From positions 1 to 35,197 of IMG/VR virus record IMGVR_UViG_3300036770_001490: DNA of 35,197 nucleotides. One strand, given 5' to 3'. A program made the position numbers and the translations under genes. Under the pieces are notes generated by a model. It was not told the origin of the DNA. It saw only the letters and a list, made by a program, of their open reading frames with translations, and made no database searches. Every line of letters starts with the position of its first letter. Position 1 is the stretch's first letter. This DNA comes from a virus. Positions 21,746-29,440 of the stretch are shown here, one piece after another.

Positions 21746-21758
21746 GGAGGCTTTCACC

Positions 21759-22325
21759 ATGCATACGAACCGTGAAGAATGGCTCAATGCCGCAGTCGAG
21801 GAACTGCGCCCGATCTTCGACTCAGTCAATCACCCGCTGCCCGATCTGATTCGGGTCACCTGCGGGTTCCCCTCTAGCCGTGCCAGAGCGAACAATCGAT
21901 TCATCGGTGAACACTGGTCACCGGCTGCATCGAACGACAACCATCATGAGATTCTGATCTCGCCTGTGGTTGACGATCCGCTTCAGGTGTTCTCGACGCT
22001 GGTGCATGAGTTGGCTCACGCCGCCACTGACGGTGACGGTCACGGCAGACGCTTCACCCAGTGCGTCCGCTCCCTCTGGCTGGAAGGCAAACCAACGTCA
22101 ACCTACGCCGGAGAGACGTTCAAGCAGAACTTCGCCGGTCTGCTCTCGGGGCTGGGCGATTACCCTCATGCGCGTTTAAACATCGAGGCGGTGCGGAAGA
22201 AGCAATCGACGCGAATGATCAAGGCTTGCTGCCCCGCCTGTGGCTACACCGTGCGACTCACCAAGTACTGGGCAGATCAGGGGCTACCTACCTGCCCGAA
22301 TGACCGCAACACCCTGTCCCTGTAA
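21759..22325 (+). CDS. SprT-like zinc metalloprotease
   Basis: 188 aa from ATG at 21759, placed eight bases after AAGGAGG; a longer frame from 21645 overlaps the previous gene. The centre has STLVHELAHAATDGDGHGRR: H83-E-L-A-H87 is HExxH and H95 in GHG is the likely third zinc ligand, as in SprT and Spartan. The C-terminus has KACCPACGYTVRL (Cys 157, 158 and 161) and a further Cys near 179, a probable zinc ribbon. Spartan-type enzymes cleave proteins crosslinked to DNA, so a repair or replication-fork role is plausible. It starts a cluster of protease-like genes with AAA+ and VWA partners. Confidence 0.78.
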   Translation: MHTNREEWLNAAVEELRPIFDSVNHPLPDLIRVTCGFPSSRARANNRFIGEHWSPAASNDNHHEILISPVVDDPLQVFSTLVHELAHAATDGDGHGRRFTQCVRSLWLEGKPTSTYAGETFKQNFAGLLSGLGDYPHARLNIEAVRKKQSTRMIKACCPACGYTVRLTKYWADQGLPTCPNDRNTLSL

Positions 22326-22344
22326 TTTTCATCGGAGGCTAACC

Positions 22345-23793
22345 GTGAACGACAATCAAAAACTCGCGCTGCTATCGTTGGCGCATCTCAATACCGTCCT
22401 GATCCAACAGAATCAGGCTCCATCCAACAGCAAGCAAGGCGCTCTCGCAGAGGTGCGTAAGCTGGTTGATGCAGGTGTAGTCAGCATGGACAACGTCATG
22501 AACGTCAAGCCACAAACCGTGGTCACCGGCGGCGTTGACAATGACCTGCGTGACCTGCTGAACGATTCGAATGCCAAGGCGCTCGACGCCGTTCGCGCAA
22601 GCAGCGTTGCCCTGCAAGAGGTTCGCAACCTGAACACGCAAGCGGCGAACGAGTTCGGCAAGTACCGCAGCGAGTTCAAAACTCTCGCTGACTCGCTGGT
22701 CTCTCGCGTCGATGCCATCAGCAAGCCGGACACTGCGCGTATCACCAACGAGATCACGCAGCAGGTCTCCGCACTGTTCGATCAGTTCCGCGAACAGGCA
22801 ACCCCGCAGCAGTTGAAGACCGTAGCGAACGCAGTGCCTAGCTTCGAACTGCAACGTGCCGCTGACGTCTTCGGTGAGACCGCTTGCCTCTACGATGGCG
22901 TGGACTTCGGTGACCTGCCTGTCGCAGTGTGGAACGACAGTGCAGCACCAGCGATTGTCGATGACTACGTCTTCAATCCGGCGCACCTGCACCAGTCACT
23001 GATCGCCCTCGACGATCCGCTACCCGACAACGTTTGGTTGGCAGGTGAGCGCGGCACAGGTAAGTCGGAGTTCGTAACGCAGGTTGCTGCGCGTCTCAAG
23101 CGCCGCTTGTACCGAATCAACTTCGACGAGGCGCTGGAACGTGCTGACTTCATCGGCGGCAACAGCATCGAGTCGGGTTCGGTTGTGTGGAAAGCAGGGA
23201 TCGTGGCTCAGGCAATCCAGCACCCCGGTGCAATCGTGCTGCTCGATGAGATCGGCTTCGCTCGTGCCCAGTCGCTGGCTGCGCTTCACGCTCTGTGCGA
23301 ACGCTCTCCGCACCGTGCCATCACCATCAGCGAGACCGGTGAGCGCATCGGTGTCGCGTCTCACGTTGTGTTCTTCTGCGCCGACAACAGCAACGGTCAC
23401 GGTGATAGCAGCGGCAACTTCGCTGGTGTTCGCGAACAGAACAGCGCGTTCATTGATCGATTCAGCTACACCCTGTACTTCGACTACCTGCCGCAGGATG
23501 ACGAGATCAACCTGATCGTCAACCGCACAGGCGTGACGCTCGACGCAGCGCGAATCATTGTGTCGTTCGCCAACGTAGCGCGTGAGAAAGCACGAGCAGG
23601 ACTGCTGACTCAGCCGCCTTCGTTGCGTCAGTTGTTCGCTTGGGCGCGTTCGGTCAAGAAGGGTTTGCCGGTACGCGCAGCGTTTCAGAACGCCATCATC
23701 AACAAGTTCCCTGCTGATTGTGCAGTCGAACTGGTCGGCGTTTATACGTCCCATATCAACGAGAGCGATTTCAAACTCGCACTCACCAAGTAA
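22345..23793 (+). CDS. MoxR/CobS-like AAA+ ATPase
   Basis: 482 aa from GTG at 22345, eight bases after CGGAGG; a longer frame into the SprT gene is excluded by this site. Residues 1-200 are helical and coiled (RASSVALQEVRNLNTQAANE). The ATPase follows: GERGTGKS (Walker A, about 234-241), ERADFIGGNSIESGSVVWKA (MoxR-type substrate loop), AIVLLDE (Walker B, about 296-302), VVFFCADN (sensor 1) and SAFIDRFSYTLYFDYL. Such ATPases drive VWA partners in metal insertion or protein remodelling. The metallopeptidase and VWA genes follow directly. A cobalt-chelatase role in a phage without other cobalamin genes is unlikely; protein remodelling is more probable. Confidence 0.8.
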   Translation: MNDNQKLALLSLAHLNTVLIQQNQAPSNSKQGALAEVRKLVDAGVVSMDNVMNVKPQTVVTGGVDNDLRDLLNDSNAKALDAVRASSVALQEVRNLNTQAANEFGKYRSEFKTLADSLVSRVDAISKPDTARITNEITQQVSALFDQFREQATPQQLKTVANAVPSFELQRAADVFGETACLYDGVDFGDLPVAVWNDSAAPAIVDDYVFNPAHLHQSLIALDDPLPDNVWLAGERGTGKSEFVTQVAARLKRRLYRINFDEALERADFIGGNSIESGSVVWKAGIVAQAIQHPGAIVLLDEIGFARAQSLAALHALCERSPHRAITISETGERIGVASHVVFFCADNSNGHGDSSGNFAGVREQNSAFIDRFSYTLYFDYLPQDDEINLIVNRTGVTLDAARIIVSFANVAREKARAGLLTQPPSLRQLFAWARSVKKGLPVRAAFQNAIINKFPADCAVELVGVYTSHINESDFKLALTK

Positions 23794-23802
23794 GGAGGTC
23801 AT

Positions 23803-24789
23803 ATGTTGGCAATCGAGGTGAAACGCGGCGTTGCCGCCACACTGGAGCGCGTGTTCAGCGCGACAGGCAACAAGTTCGATGAACTGTCTATCGCTTGGTC
23901 AGGCAGGACTGCCGGTATCAAGCGGGACGGTAAGAAGACCACGATCCTGTTCCCCAGCATCGATGAGACCAAACCTGTCTCGCAGACGCTGTTCAATGAA
24001 CTGATCGGGTACGCACTGCATGAACTGGGTCACGCATGGTTCACGCAGGACAAACCTTGGGATGATGCGCGAATCGATCACGGTGACTATGTGTCGATGC
24101 TGATCAACGGTCTTGAAGACCCGCGCATCGAACAGTGCGTCATCAACTCAGGCTACGCACCCAACAGCCGCTCACTGTTTGAGTTCCTGACTAATCAGGT
24201 GCTACGCAAGGGCGGCTACGTTCAGCCGGATGACTTCAAGAACTTCCCGTTCTTACTCGCTATCGAGGGTCGGCGTTTAAACGGCTACTCGATCTGCGTC
24301 GAGTCGGTAGTCGATGCATCACCCTACGCAGTTCACCTGCGCTGGGCGTTGACTGAGGCACACAAGGCAACCAGCACCAAGCGGATCGTCACGATTGCCA
24401 TTGAGTTGTACGAGCGACTGAAGCAACGCCGCGAGGAACTCAAGAAGCAACCGCAGCAAGACCAGCAAGACCAGCAGCAAGACCAGCAGCAAGACCAGCA
24501 GCAAGACCAGCAGGACGCGCAGGACAATCAGTCCGATGGGTCTGAGACGCCTCAGAACGGCGCAGGAGACGCGAACGGTGACGAGGCTGGTCAAGATGAG
24601 GGTCAACCAAACGATCAGCCCAGTGACAAACCCAGCGATGGTTCAGGTCACCGCGAACCGATTGGGCGCAACCCCGAGTTGACTGACTTCATCAATGATC
24701 AGTGCGGTGAAATCAAATCGGTTGCAGATGAGGCGCGTGATCGTCCTCATGCAGGTAAGCCGATCTACTTGGACTTTCACTTTCGATAG
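23803..24789 (+). CDS. CobT-like metallopeptidase half with Gln/Asp linker
   Basis: 328 aa, ATG at 23803 after AAGGAGG. The N-terminal 200 residues contain GYALHELGHAWFTQDK with HExxH at 73-77 and, 25 residues on, INGLEDPRIEQCVI (103-110), whose Glu is a likely third zinc ligand. This layout matches the putative metallopeptidase domain found before VWA domains in bacterial DUF2201-type proteins. The C-terminal third is a low-complexity Gln/Asp linker (residues about 217-245) and an acidic tail. In CobT-type proteins such a linker leads directly into a VWA domain, but here the gene ends and the VWA is the next gene. Protease activity is inferred. Confidence 0.72.
   Translation: MLAIEVKRGVAATLERVFSATGNKFDELSIAWSGRTAGIKRDGKKTTILFPSIDETKPVSQTLFNELIGYALHELGHAWFTQDKPWDDARIDHGDYVSMLINGLEDPRIEQCVINSGYAPNSRSLFEFLTNQVLRKGGYVQPDDFKNFPFLLAIEGRRLNGYSICVESVVDASPYAVHLRWALTEAHKATSTKRIVTIAIELYERLKQRREELKKQPQQDQQDQQQDQQQDQQQDQQDAQDNQSDGSETPQNGAGDANGDEAGQDEGQPNDQPSDKPSDGSGHREPIGRNPELTDFINDQCGEIKSVADEARDRPHAGKPIYLDFHFR
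24453..24515 (+). repeat. Short tandem CAGCAAGAC repeats coding Gln-Gln-Asp
   Basis: A run of CAGCAAGACCAG-type 12-mers encodes repeated QQDQ in the linker of the metallopeptidase-like protein. Copies are almost identical at DNA level, so unit number probably varies by slippage between relatives. It is coding and in frame, and is not a CRISPR. Confidence 0.8.
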
Positions 24790-24797
24790 GAGGGCAT

Positions 24798-25616
24798 ATG
24801 CCTACAATCAACAAGATCGAATGCGAGGTACGCTACGAGCGCGATCTCGCCAACGTGCCGCAGGGCATGGCAGCAACTCGCACCAACCTGCAACGACTGC
24901 TGCACTCCATCGACTTTGTCGGCTGGAGCAAGAGCGAGGAGTCAGGCAAACTGGATCGACGCGCACTCACCAAGTTCGCTAACGGTTCGGTCAACGTCTT
25001 CTCTCGCCGCGAACACGTTCAGGCAGAGACCTCCGCAGTGTCGATCCTGATCGACTGCTCTGGCTCAATGAATGATGGCAGCACCGTGGCAAACGACTTT
25101 ACCTCACGCATTCGTATCGCGCAGCAGATCAGCATCCAACTGTCCAAGATGCTCCAGCAAGCGCGTGTACCGTTTGCAGTGACCGGCTTTAGGAACGGTG
25201 TTTCAGACTACCTCGGCAACGGCGGTTCAACCGAGCGCCCTCACTTCATACCGTTTAAACCGTGGCGCAAGACATTGCAGCAGTCGATAGCTACGCTTGG
25301 TGCGATCTCCAGTTGCGCTCAGGGCGGCACTCCTGACTACACTGCGATTGCCAACGCTATCGAGGAGTTGTCGCTGCGTCCTGAGCATCGACGCATTCTG
25401 TTCATCCTGACTGACGCAGAGGGTTATGTGCGTGAGCATATGCAGCACCTGCAAAATGTTGCCGACAAACTGGGCGTTGTGATCGTTGCTATCGGCATCC
25501 AGTCGCTCAGTGTGACGCGCTGCTTCAGGAATTCGGTCAACGTGGACAACTTGCAAGACCTCTGCAAGACTGCGTTCAATCAACTGCTCAAGGTTGTTCA
25601 GCGAGGTGCAAAATGA
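24798..25616 (+). CDS. VWA-domain protein (CobT C-terminal half)
   Basis: 272 aa, ATG at 24798 after AGGAGG, eight bases past the previous stop. Residues 1-80 (IECEVRYERDLANVPQGMAA) include a helical linker. The von Willebrand A domain follows with a complete metal site: ILIDCSGSMNDGS (D86-x-S88-x-S90), QGGTPDYTAI (T178) and FILTDAEGY (D206). The fold would bind partner proteins through Mg at this site and be moved by the AAA+ ATPase two genes upstream. With the previous protein it makes a CobT-like polypeptide of about 600 residues in two pieces. The strong ribosome site shows that the split is real and not a sequencing frameshift. Confidence 0.8.
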   Translation: MPTINKIECEVRYERDLANVPQGMAATRTNLQRLLHSIDFVGWSKSEESGKLDRRALTKFANGSVNVFSRREHVQAETSAVSILIDCSGSMNDGSTVANDFTSRIRIAQQISIQLSKMLQQARVPFAVTGFRNGVSDYLGNGGSTERPHFIPFKPWRKTLQQSIATLGAISSCAQGGTPDYTAIANAIEELSLRPEHRRILFILTDAEGYVREHMQHLQNVADKLGVVIVAIGIQSLSVTRCFRNSVNVDNLQDLCKTAFNQLLKVVQRGAK

Positions 25617-25795
25617 AACTGCTGAACAGTCAGGGCGTGGAGGTCAAGACCGGGGACATACTGCATGGAAAGAAACAGTATGTTTTCCTCGGTCACGATG
25701 GGAAGATGATCAACGTCCAAACAATGGATGAGCGGCGTCTGTACTCATGGGTTGATCCATCACGTTTCAAACTTTACTTCAAGAAGGATGAGTGA
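25613..25795 (+). CDS. Small early protein, 60 aa
   Basis: ATG at 25613, overlapping the VWA stop as ATGA. The product (MKLLNSQGVEVKTGDILHGK, KQYVFLGHDGKMINVQTMDE) looks like a small beta-barrel with regular strands and ends KLYFKKDE. I recall similar short proteins from phage genomes but no function. Coupled to the VWA gene, so it could be a partner or adaptor of that system. No metal site or membrane segment. Confidence 0.65.
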   Translation: MKLLNSQGVEVKTGDILHGKKQYVFLGHDGKMINVQTMDERRLYSWVDPSRFKLYFKKDE

Positions 25796-25962
25796 TGAGC
25801 AAAATCATTTTTGTTGTTTTGTCTGTGGCGTTTACGCTGCTCATCTTCGTTGGACTTCTCGACTGGTTCGGGGGCTGCGGCGAGTCGTATGTGCAAGCGG
25901 ATGGGTCTCGCATCATGGGCGAATGCTTGGGGCGTGAGATGTTCTTTAATTTTTTCAAATGA
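25795..25962 (+). CDS. Small membrane protein with Cys pair, 55 aa
   Basis: ATG at 25795 overlaps the previous stop as TGATG; TGA at 25960-25962. The sequence MSKIIFVVLSVAFTLLIFVG is one membrane helix, followed by LLDWFGGCGESYVQADGS and GECLGREMFFNF. Two Cys (28 and 43) outside the membrane could form a disulphide if the C-terminal part is periplasmic. Orientation is not certain. It is the only membrane protein in the early operon, so it could anchor the AAA+/VWA machine, but nothing shows contact. Confidence 0.6.
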   Translation: MSKIIFVVLSVAFTLLIFVGLLDWFGGCGESYVQADGSRIMGECLGREMFFNFFK

Positions 25963-25978
25963 GATAAGGAGGCTAATC

Positions 25979-26404
25979 ATGGGAAATAGAGCAGTGATTA
26001 CAGCAAGCAAATCGAAAGACAGTGGGCTGGGTATCTACCTGCACTGGAACGGCGGCATTGAATCAGTCGTTGCGTTCTTGGATGTAGCGAGTCAACTTCG
26101 TTACAGGTCACCTGAAGAGGATGAATCCTACGGTATGGCAAAGCTATGCGGTCTCATCTCCCTGTACTGTGGCATTCGCAGTGAAACAGGCGTTGGCATC
26201 AACGACTTGTCTAAACTCGACTGCAACAACTACGACAACGGCGTGTATGTGATCGGTGAGGGATGGCAGATCATTGACCGATGGGGACATGGCAGCAAGC
26301 CGTTTAAACAGTCTGACATTGACGATGCGAGATCGACTCACGACTACATGAACACGGTCGACGTCATGATCAACACATTACAAAACGCTGATCCAAATTC
26401 TTAA
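25979..26404 (+). CDS. Conserved protein of unknown function, 141 aa
   Basis: ATG at 25979 after AAGGAGG; the longer frame from 25811 has no ribosome site and overlaps the small membrane gene. The protein starts MGNRAVITASKSKDSGLGIY, LHWNGGIESVVAFLDVASQL and has NDLSKLDCNNYDNGVYVIGE. I recall this family from many bacteria and phages; the MGNRAVIT...GIYLHWNGG start is typical, but its function is unknown. It is probably an alpha/beta fold. No catalytic motif is obvious. Confidence 0.7.
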   Translation: MGNRAVITASKSKDSGLGIYLHWNGGIESVVAFLDVASQLRYRSPEEDESYGMAKLCGLISLYCGIRSETGVGINDLSKLDCNNYDNGVYVIGEGWQIIDRWGHGSKPFKQSDIDDARSTHDYMNTVDVMINTLQNADPNS

Positions 26405-26430
26405 ATCATTTAACTCAGGAGGTTTTTTAA

Positions 26431-26709
26431 ATGAAATTCAAAGACACACTTATCGACGTAACCGATGATCAGTTCGACATTGATTCGGATTACGTTCCGG
26501 CGCACCACAAGGTCATTGAGCCGAATGACTCATACCGTTTACACGTTACGGTGCATCCGACAAAGCCAGATGGTCACTACCATCTGAAGATCGAGTCCCA
26601 ATGGCTGGGTGCGGAGAACCCTGAAGCAAGGCAGACCCGCTACGCAGTAACCCTGAGCAAGGGGCAGATGCTAGACCTTACGGATACCATTCTGAAAGGA
26701 ACAGAATGA
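26431..26709 (+). CDS. Small beta-rich protein, 92 aa
   Basis: ATG at 26431, nine bases after AACTCAGGAGG, the ribosome-site block also used at 21186 and 21410. The product (MKFKDTLIDVTDDQFDIDSD, then YRLHVTVHPTKPDGHYHLKI) alternates strands and ends LSKGQMLDLTDTILKGTE. No family recognised. It is likely a small beta-sandwich-like protein. The gene is followed by a 43-base pyrimidine-rich gap before the next gene. Confidence 0.6.
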   Translation: MKFKDTLIDVTDDQFDIDSDYVPAHHKVIEPNDSYRLHVTVHPTKPDGHYHLKIESQWLGAENPEARQTRYAVTLSKGQMLDLTDTILKGTE

Positions 26710-26752
26710 TACTAGTTGGCTTTTCTTTCTACCTTTCTTTTCGGGGAGAGGC

Positions 26753-26989
26753 ATGAGCGAGGGAAGACTACCTCAGATCGAGCGCGGCTTTACTTGGTCT
26801 GAGGAGTACCGCCATCAGTGCGAGGTGCGCTGGTTGTTGCGTAAGCGCGTAGAGAGCCGCAGTGAGGCGCTAAACTATCTTGGCAAAGTCAAGGATAGGC
26901 GTGGCGAGGCGGCGGCTGAAGCGCTTGAACGTGATGTTCGTGACCAGTGGTCAAAAGGAAATCGAGGCGAGGAGGCATCATGGAAATGA
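26753..26989 (+). CDS. Small basic helical protein, 78 aa
   Basis: ATG at 26753 after GGGGAGAGG. The product contains GFTWSEEYRHQCEVRWLLRK, RVESRSEALNYLGKVKDRRG and EALERDVRDQWSKGNRGEEA. I recall this HQCEVRW...RRG...W pattern from short conserved proteins of phages in proteobacteria, with no known function. It is charged and helical. It overlaps the next gene by ten bases, whose ribosome site lies within it. Confidence 0.65.
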   Translation: MSEGRLPQIERGFTWSEEYRHQCEVRWLLRKRVESRSEALNYLGKVKDRRGEAAAEALERDVRDQWSKGNRGEEASWK

Positions 26990-27129
26990 CTCATGTATTT
27001 TGGAAAGGCATGGTAGGGGTAGTGCTGACTGAAGCAAGGTCACACTACCTGATTGCGTTTGGCAAGGTATGTCAGTTCGTACCCAAGGTCGAATGCGAAA
27101 TAATCAAACATGAAACTCAAGCGGCATAA
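26980..27129 (+). CDS. Last gene of the early operon, 49 aa
   Basis: ATG at 26980 preceded by GAGGAGG; the longer frame from 26947 has no such site. The product (MEMTHVFWKGMVGVVLTEAR, SHYLIAFGKVCQFVPKVECE) is short and mixed, with two Cys, ending IIKHETQAA. No family recognised. It ends six bases before the operon terminator. Confidence 0.55.
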   Translation: MEMTHVFWKGMVGVVLTEARSHYLIAFGKVCQFVPKVECEIIKHETQAA

Positions 27130-27134
27130 AAAGT

Positions 27135-27170
27135 TACCCCGGCAGAGCGATCTGACCGGGGTATTTTTTT
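27135..27170 (+). terminator. Rho-independent terminator of the early operon
   Basis: TACCCCGG (27135-27142) pairs with CCGGGGTA (27156-27163), followed by seven T bases (27164-27170), six bases after the last stop. On the minus strand the stem is followed by a T-rich CTTTTTA, so it can also end the opposing primase transcript, which stops at 27226. GTTTAAAC lies at 27216-27223 between the two converging operons. Confidence 0.88.
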
Positions 27171-27225
27171 GTCCTGACCTTTTGCTGCGGTTAACGTCCG
27201 CTGCCACCGGTCAACGTTTAAACGC

Positions 27226-28920
27226 TTAGAACGTATCAACGTTTTCGTTGTACGTCCCAGTCACCTTGTCGTACCCCAGCAGGGTTTCTCCCTGCGTACC
27301 CACCCACCGGTAGCGGCACTTCCAGACCGCCACCTCCACCCCTACCTCAGCGCGGTGAACCGTCAGACCGCAGTCAGCCTTCGCCCACCATGCCATTGAT
27401 CCTGCGATTGCCATGCCATCAGGGCGCGGCAGATCGTTGCCTGAGCGACTTACTTTGGATGGGTGAGCCACAAACCAAACATGAACCCCAAACGCCTTAG
27501 CAAACGCCTGAACCCTTGTCAGCATATCGCTGATCGCTCCGGTCTCTGAGTCCCCTCGGTTCTTCATATCGATGTAGTTGTAAGGGTCGATGACCATGCC
27601 ACGGATGCCCATACGCGCAACCGCTGCTTGTGCGCGGTCGAGGATCGAATCGATGGTCGCTGGTTCGACGTTCTCCGAGTCCATGAACAGGAAATGATCG
27701 GTAACCCATTTAAACGCAGTGTCCTTCTCCGCATCCGTCATTCGGTGCGAACCCTCAAAGAATCGTTTGCCAGCGTAGATTTCCATGAAGCGCGTGATGT
27801 GGACTTCGGGCTGGTTCTCGAAAGAGCAGACCGCGAACTTCCAGTCATGCTGTTTGGCAAGGTTGACCATCAACTGATCGACAAAGTTGGACTTGCCGTT
27901 GCTGGGGTAACCGGTGACCACGGTCAACTGACCTGCGGCTACGGTGTAAATTTGGTCGAGCGATGAATAGCCAGTTGACACGCCCTTGCCTGTGCCTTTG
28001 CTCCACAGATCGTTTACACGCTCATAGAACTTCGAGGCGGAGCTAAGACCTTCGACAGGGTATGGTTCGGCAGCAGCGATGATGTTGCGTACCGCCTCCT
28101 CGCCTTCCTGCAACAGGACTTCGTTTAAATCCTTCAGGTCGAACTTCGCAAGGCGGCATTTGTGTTTGCCGATGCGTCTTGCCAGTTCTTCTGCCAGTGC
28201 CTGACCGGGGGCGTCATTGTCGGTCGCGATGATAATGTGCGGAGCCTTGGACAGAATCTCATGCGCGTTCCAAACGAATGCGAACTTCTTGTCCTCACTG
28301 GCGGTCACCTTGCCATCGACTACCTTCATGGGCGCACCGGAGGGGACGGAGACCACGTTCTCAATCCCTGCCTCGATAGCACTGAGTGCATCGATCTCGC
28401 CTTCGACAATGATGATTGGTTTATCAGGATCAACTTGGTCGATGCCGAAAAAGTCATGCGCTCCACCAGCGTCCTGCGTGAAGTCTTTGTCTTCGATGCA
28501 GCGATACTTGGCTGCGGTTAACGAGCCATCACGATAGTAGGGGAAGCCCACTGCCGGAGCATTTTTGCCAAGTCGTTGAAACCATTTCTCCGCAGCAAAC
28601 AACTTCATGCGTCTCGCAGTTTCTTTGCTGATGCCACGTTGCGCCAAGAAGTCGTAGTGCTGCTGCTCAAGCGCGGCTTGAGTGATGGTTGGTTTAGGAA
28701 CGACAGACAATTTTCTCTCCACTGGGTTTGTTCTTTTTTCGAATGGCACGTTCCCGCTAACGCCGCAGTGATGGCAGTGGTAGACCCACGCATCATCCTT
28801 GCGAGTAATGACCATCTCTTTGAGTTTAAACTTCTTACGCTGCTGGGAGCAGCTTGGACACGATACACGCTCAGTATCTTGAACGTGCATGGCAGATACG
28901 AATGCTTGAACTTCGTTCAC
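27226..28920 (-). CDS. Primase-helicase, T7 gp4-like
   Basis: 564 aa with a GTG start at 28920, nine bases after CGGAGG. Residues 19-53 form a zinc finger (C21-x2-C24 and C49-x2-C52). A TOPRIM primase core follows: PIIIVEGEIDALSAIEAGIE (acidic motif) and HIIIATDNDAPGQALAEELA. The C-terminal RecA-like helicase shows TVVTGYPSNGKSNFVDQLMV (Walker A, about 336-343) and GMVIDPYNYID (Walker B). Primase and helicase in one chain is the T7 gp4 arrangement, giving primer synthesis and unwinding at the fork. It lies with HNH and RusA genes in a leftward replication and recombination operon. No polymerase is in the window. Confidence 0.87.
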   Translation of the reverse strand: MNEVQAFVSAMHVQDTERVSCPSCSQQRKKFKLKEMVITRKDDAWVYHCHHCGVSGNVPFEKRTNPVERKLSVVPKPTITQAALEQQHYDFLAQRGISKETARRMKLFAAEKWFQRLGKNAPAVGFPYYRDGSLTAAKYRCIEDKDFTQDAGGAHDFFGIDQVDPDKPIIIVEGEIDALSAIEAGIENVVSVPSGAPMKVVDGKVTASEDKKFAFVWNAHEILSKAPHIIIATDNDAPGQALAEELARRIGKHKCRLAKFDLKDLNEVLLQEGEEAVRNIIAAAEPYPVEGLSSASKFYERVNDLWSKGTGKGVSTGYSSLDQIYTVAAGQLTVVTGYPSNGKSNFVDQLMVNLAKQHDWKFAVCSFENQPEVHITRFMEIYAGKRFFEGSHRMTDAEKDTAFKWVTDHFLFMDSENVEPATIDSILDRAQAAVARMGIRGMVIDPYNYIDMKNRGDSETGAISDMLTRVQAFAKAFGVHVWFVAHPSKVSRSGNDLPRPDGMAIAGSMAWWAKADCGLTVHRAEVGVEVAVWKCRYRWVGTQGETLLGYDKVTGTYNENVDTF

Positions 28921-28941
28921 AAGGATTAGCCTCCGATTGTT

Positions 28942-29172
28942 TTACTTGTTGTCGCTCTTGTTCTTTGACCGTGAGCGCAACCTCAAATTACCAGCAACGG
29001 TCTTGCCACCTTTCCTGATTGGTTTAATGTGATCGATGTCTTTGCCTTTGCGACTAACACCGTTCTTGTCATACAGTCTTCTTGCCTTTTGACGCTCAAG
29101 AAAACCTTCTACGTCACCACGCTCCTTCTGAAGCTGGTATTCGTGTTTGTAGTTTCTCTTCTTCGTTACCAT
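28942..29172 (-). CDS. HNH endonuclease
   Basis: 76 aa, ATG at 29172, no strong ribosome site. The C-terminal half holds KDIDHIKPIRKGGKTVAGNL, then RLRSRSKNKSDNK: D47-H48 is the first HNH motif, N62 the central residue and N71 the third. The N-terminal half is a basic helix (YKHEYQLQKERGDVEGFLER). Only two Cys-free parts, so no zinc fingers. Small free-standing HNH enzymes in phages serve packaging, homing or host DNA breakdown. Position before primase-helicase, and not near terminase, does not favour packaging. A structured leader lies just upstream (29200-29241). Confidence 0.78.
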   Translation of the reverse strand: MVTKKRNYKHEYQLQKERGDVEGFLERQKARRLYDKNGVSRKGKDIDHIKPIRKGGKTVAGNLRLRSRSKNKSDNK

Positions 29173-29199
29173 ATTAGTCTTTGTATATCTTGACTCATG

Positions 29200-29241
29200 G
29201 TCTGCCCTTTGGTGGGCAGACCTAGCCTATCCTGTCTGCCC
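29200..29241 (-). promoter_or_regulatory. Mutually exclusive hairpins before the HNH gene
   Basis: On the minus strand GGGCAGAC (29241-29234), GTCTGCCC (29221-29214) and GGGCAGAC (29207-29200) follow each other with gaps of 12 and 6 bases. The middle segment can pair with either neighbour, giving an 8-bp or a 9-bp stem (GGTCTGCCC with GGGCAGACC). The second is expected to win when free. The block ends 28 bases before the HNH ATG. This is the layout of an attenuator or switch, but no ligand domain is recognised. Confidence 0.55.
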
Positions 29242-29440
29242 TTCACAACTGCCCATTGGAGCCGCTGACCCGCCAGCCTTTTCGATTCAGGGTGCTGGCT
29301 TCGCCGCCCTGTGTCCCATTTCAAATCTATCCCGTGGTTGGACTATGCACACCTGCGCCCACCGTTCACCGTCACGCAAGCAGGGGATCAGTGTAACGTC
29401 GAGAGAAGAATTTTTACAAGCATAAAAAAGTTTATGGTGT
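29242..29440. other. Non-coding stretch beyond the HNH leader
   Basis: About 200 bases with no open frame longer than a few codons on the minus strand and no clear plus-strand gene. It is moderately GC-rich and contains GGCTGGCGGGTCAGCGGCTC-like sequence on the minus strand that may fold with the hairpins at 29200-29241. The stretch nearest 29420-29440 is A/T-rich, next to the terminator's T-run. It might be part of a longer structured leader RNA. Confidence 0.4.

Noticed and set aside
23020-23802. 260-codon minus-strand frame under the AAA+ ATPase
   Set aside because: Antisense of Walker motifs and the ATPase core; no promoter or ribosome site, and the plus-strand gene is well supported.
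24453-24515. CRISPR-like tandem repeats
   Set aside because: The repeat has no spacers, is only about 12 bases long and encodes an in-frame Gln/Asp linker.
22345-25616. Cobaltochelatase (CobS/CobT) for cobalamin synthesis
   Set aside because: The family likeness is real, but no CobN-like subunit or other cobalamin gene is present, so a chelatase function is not supported.
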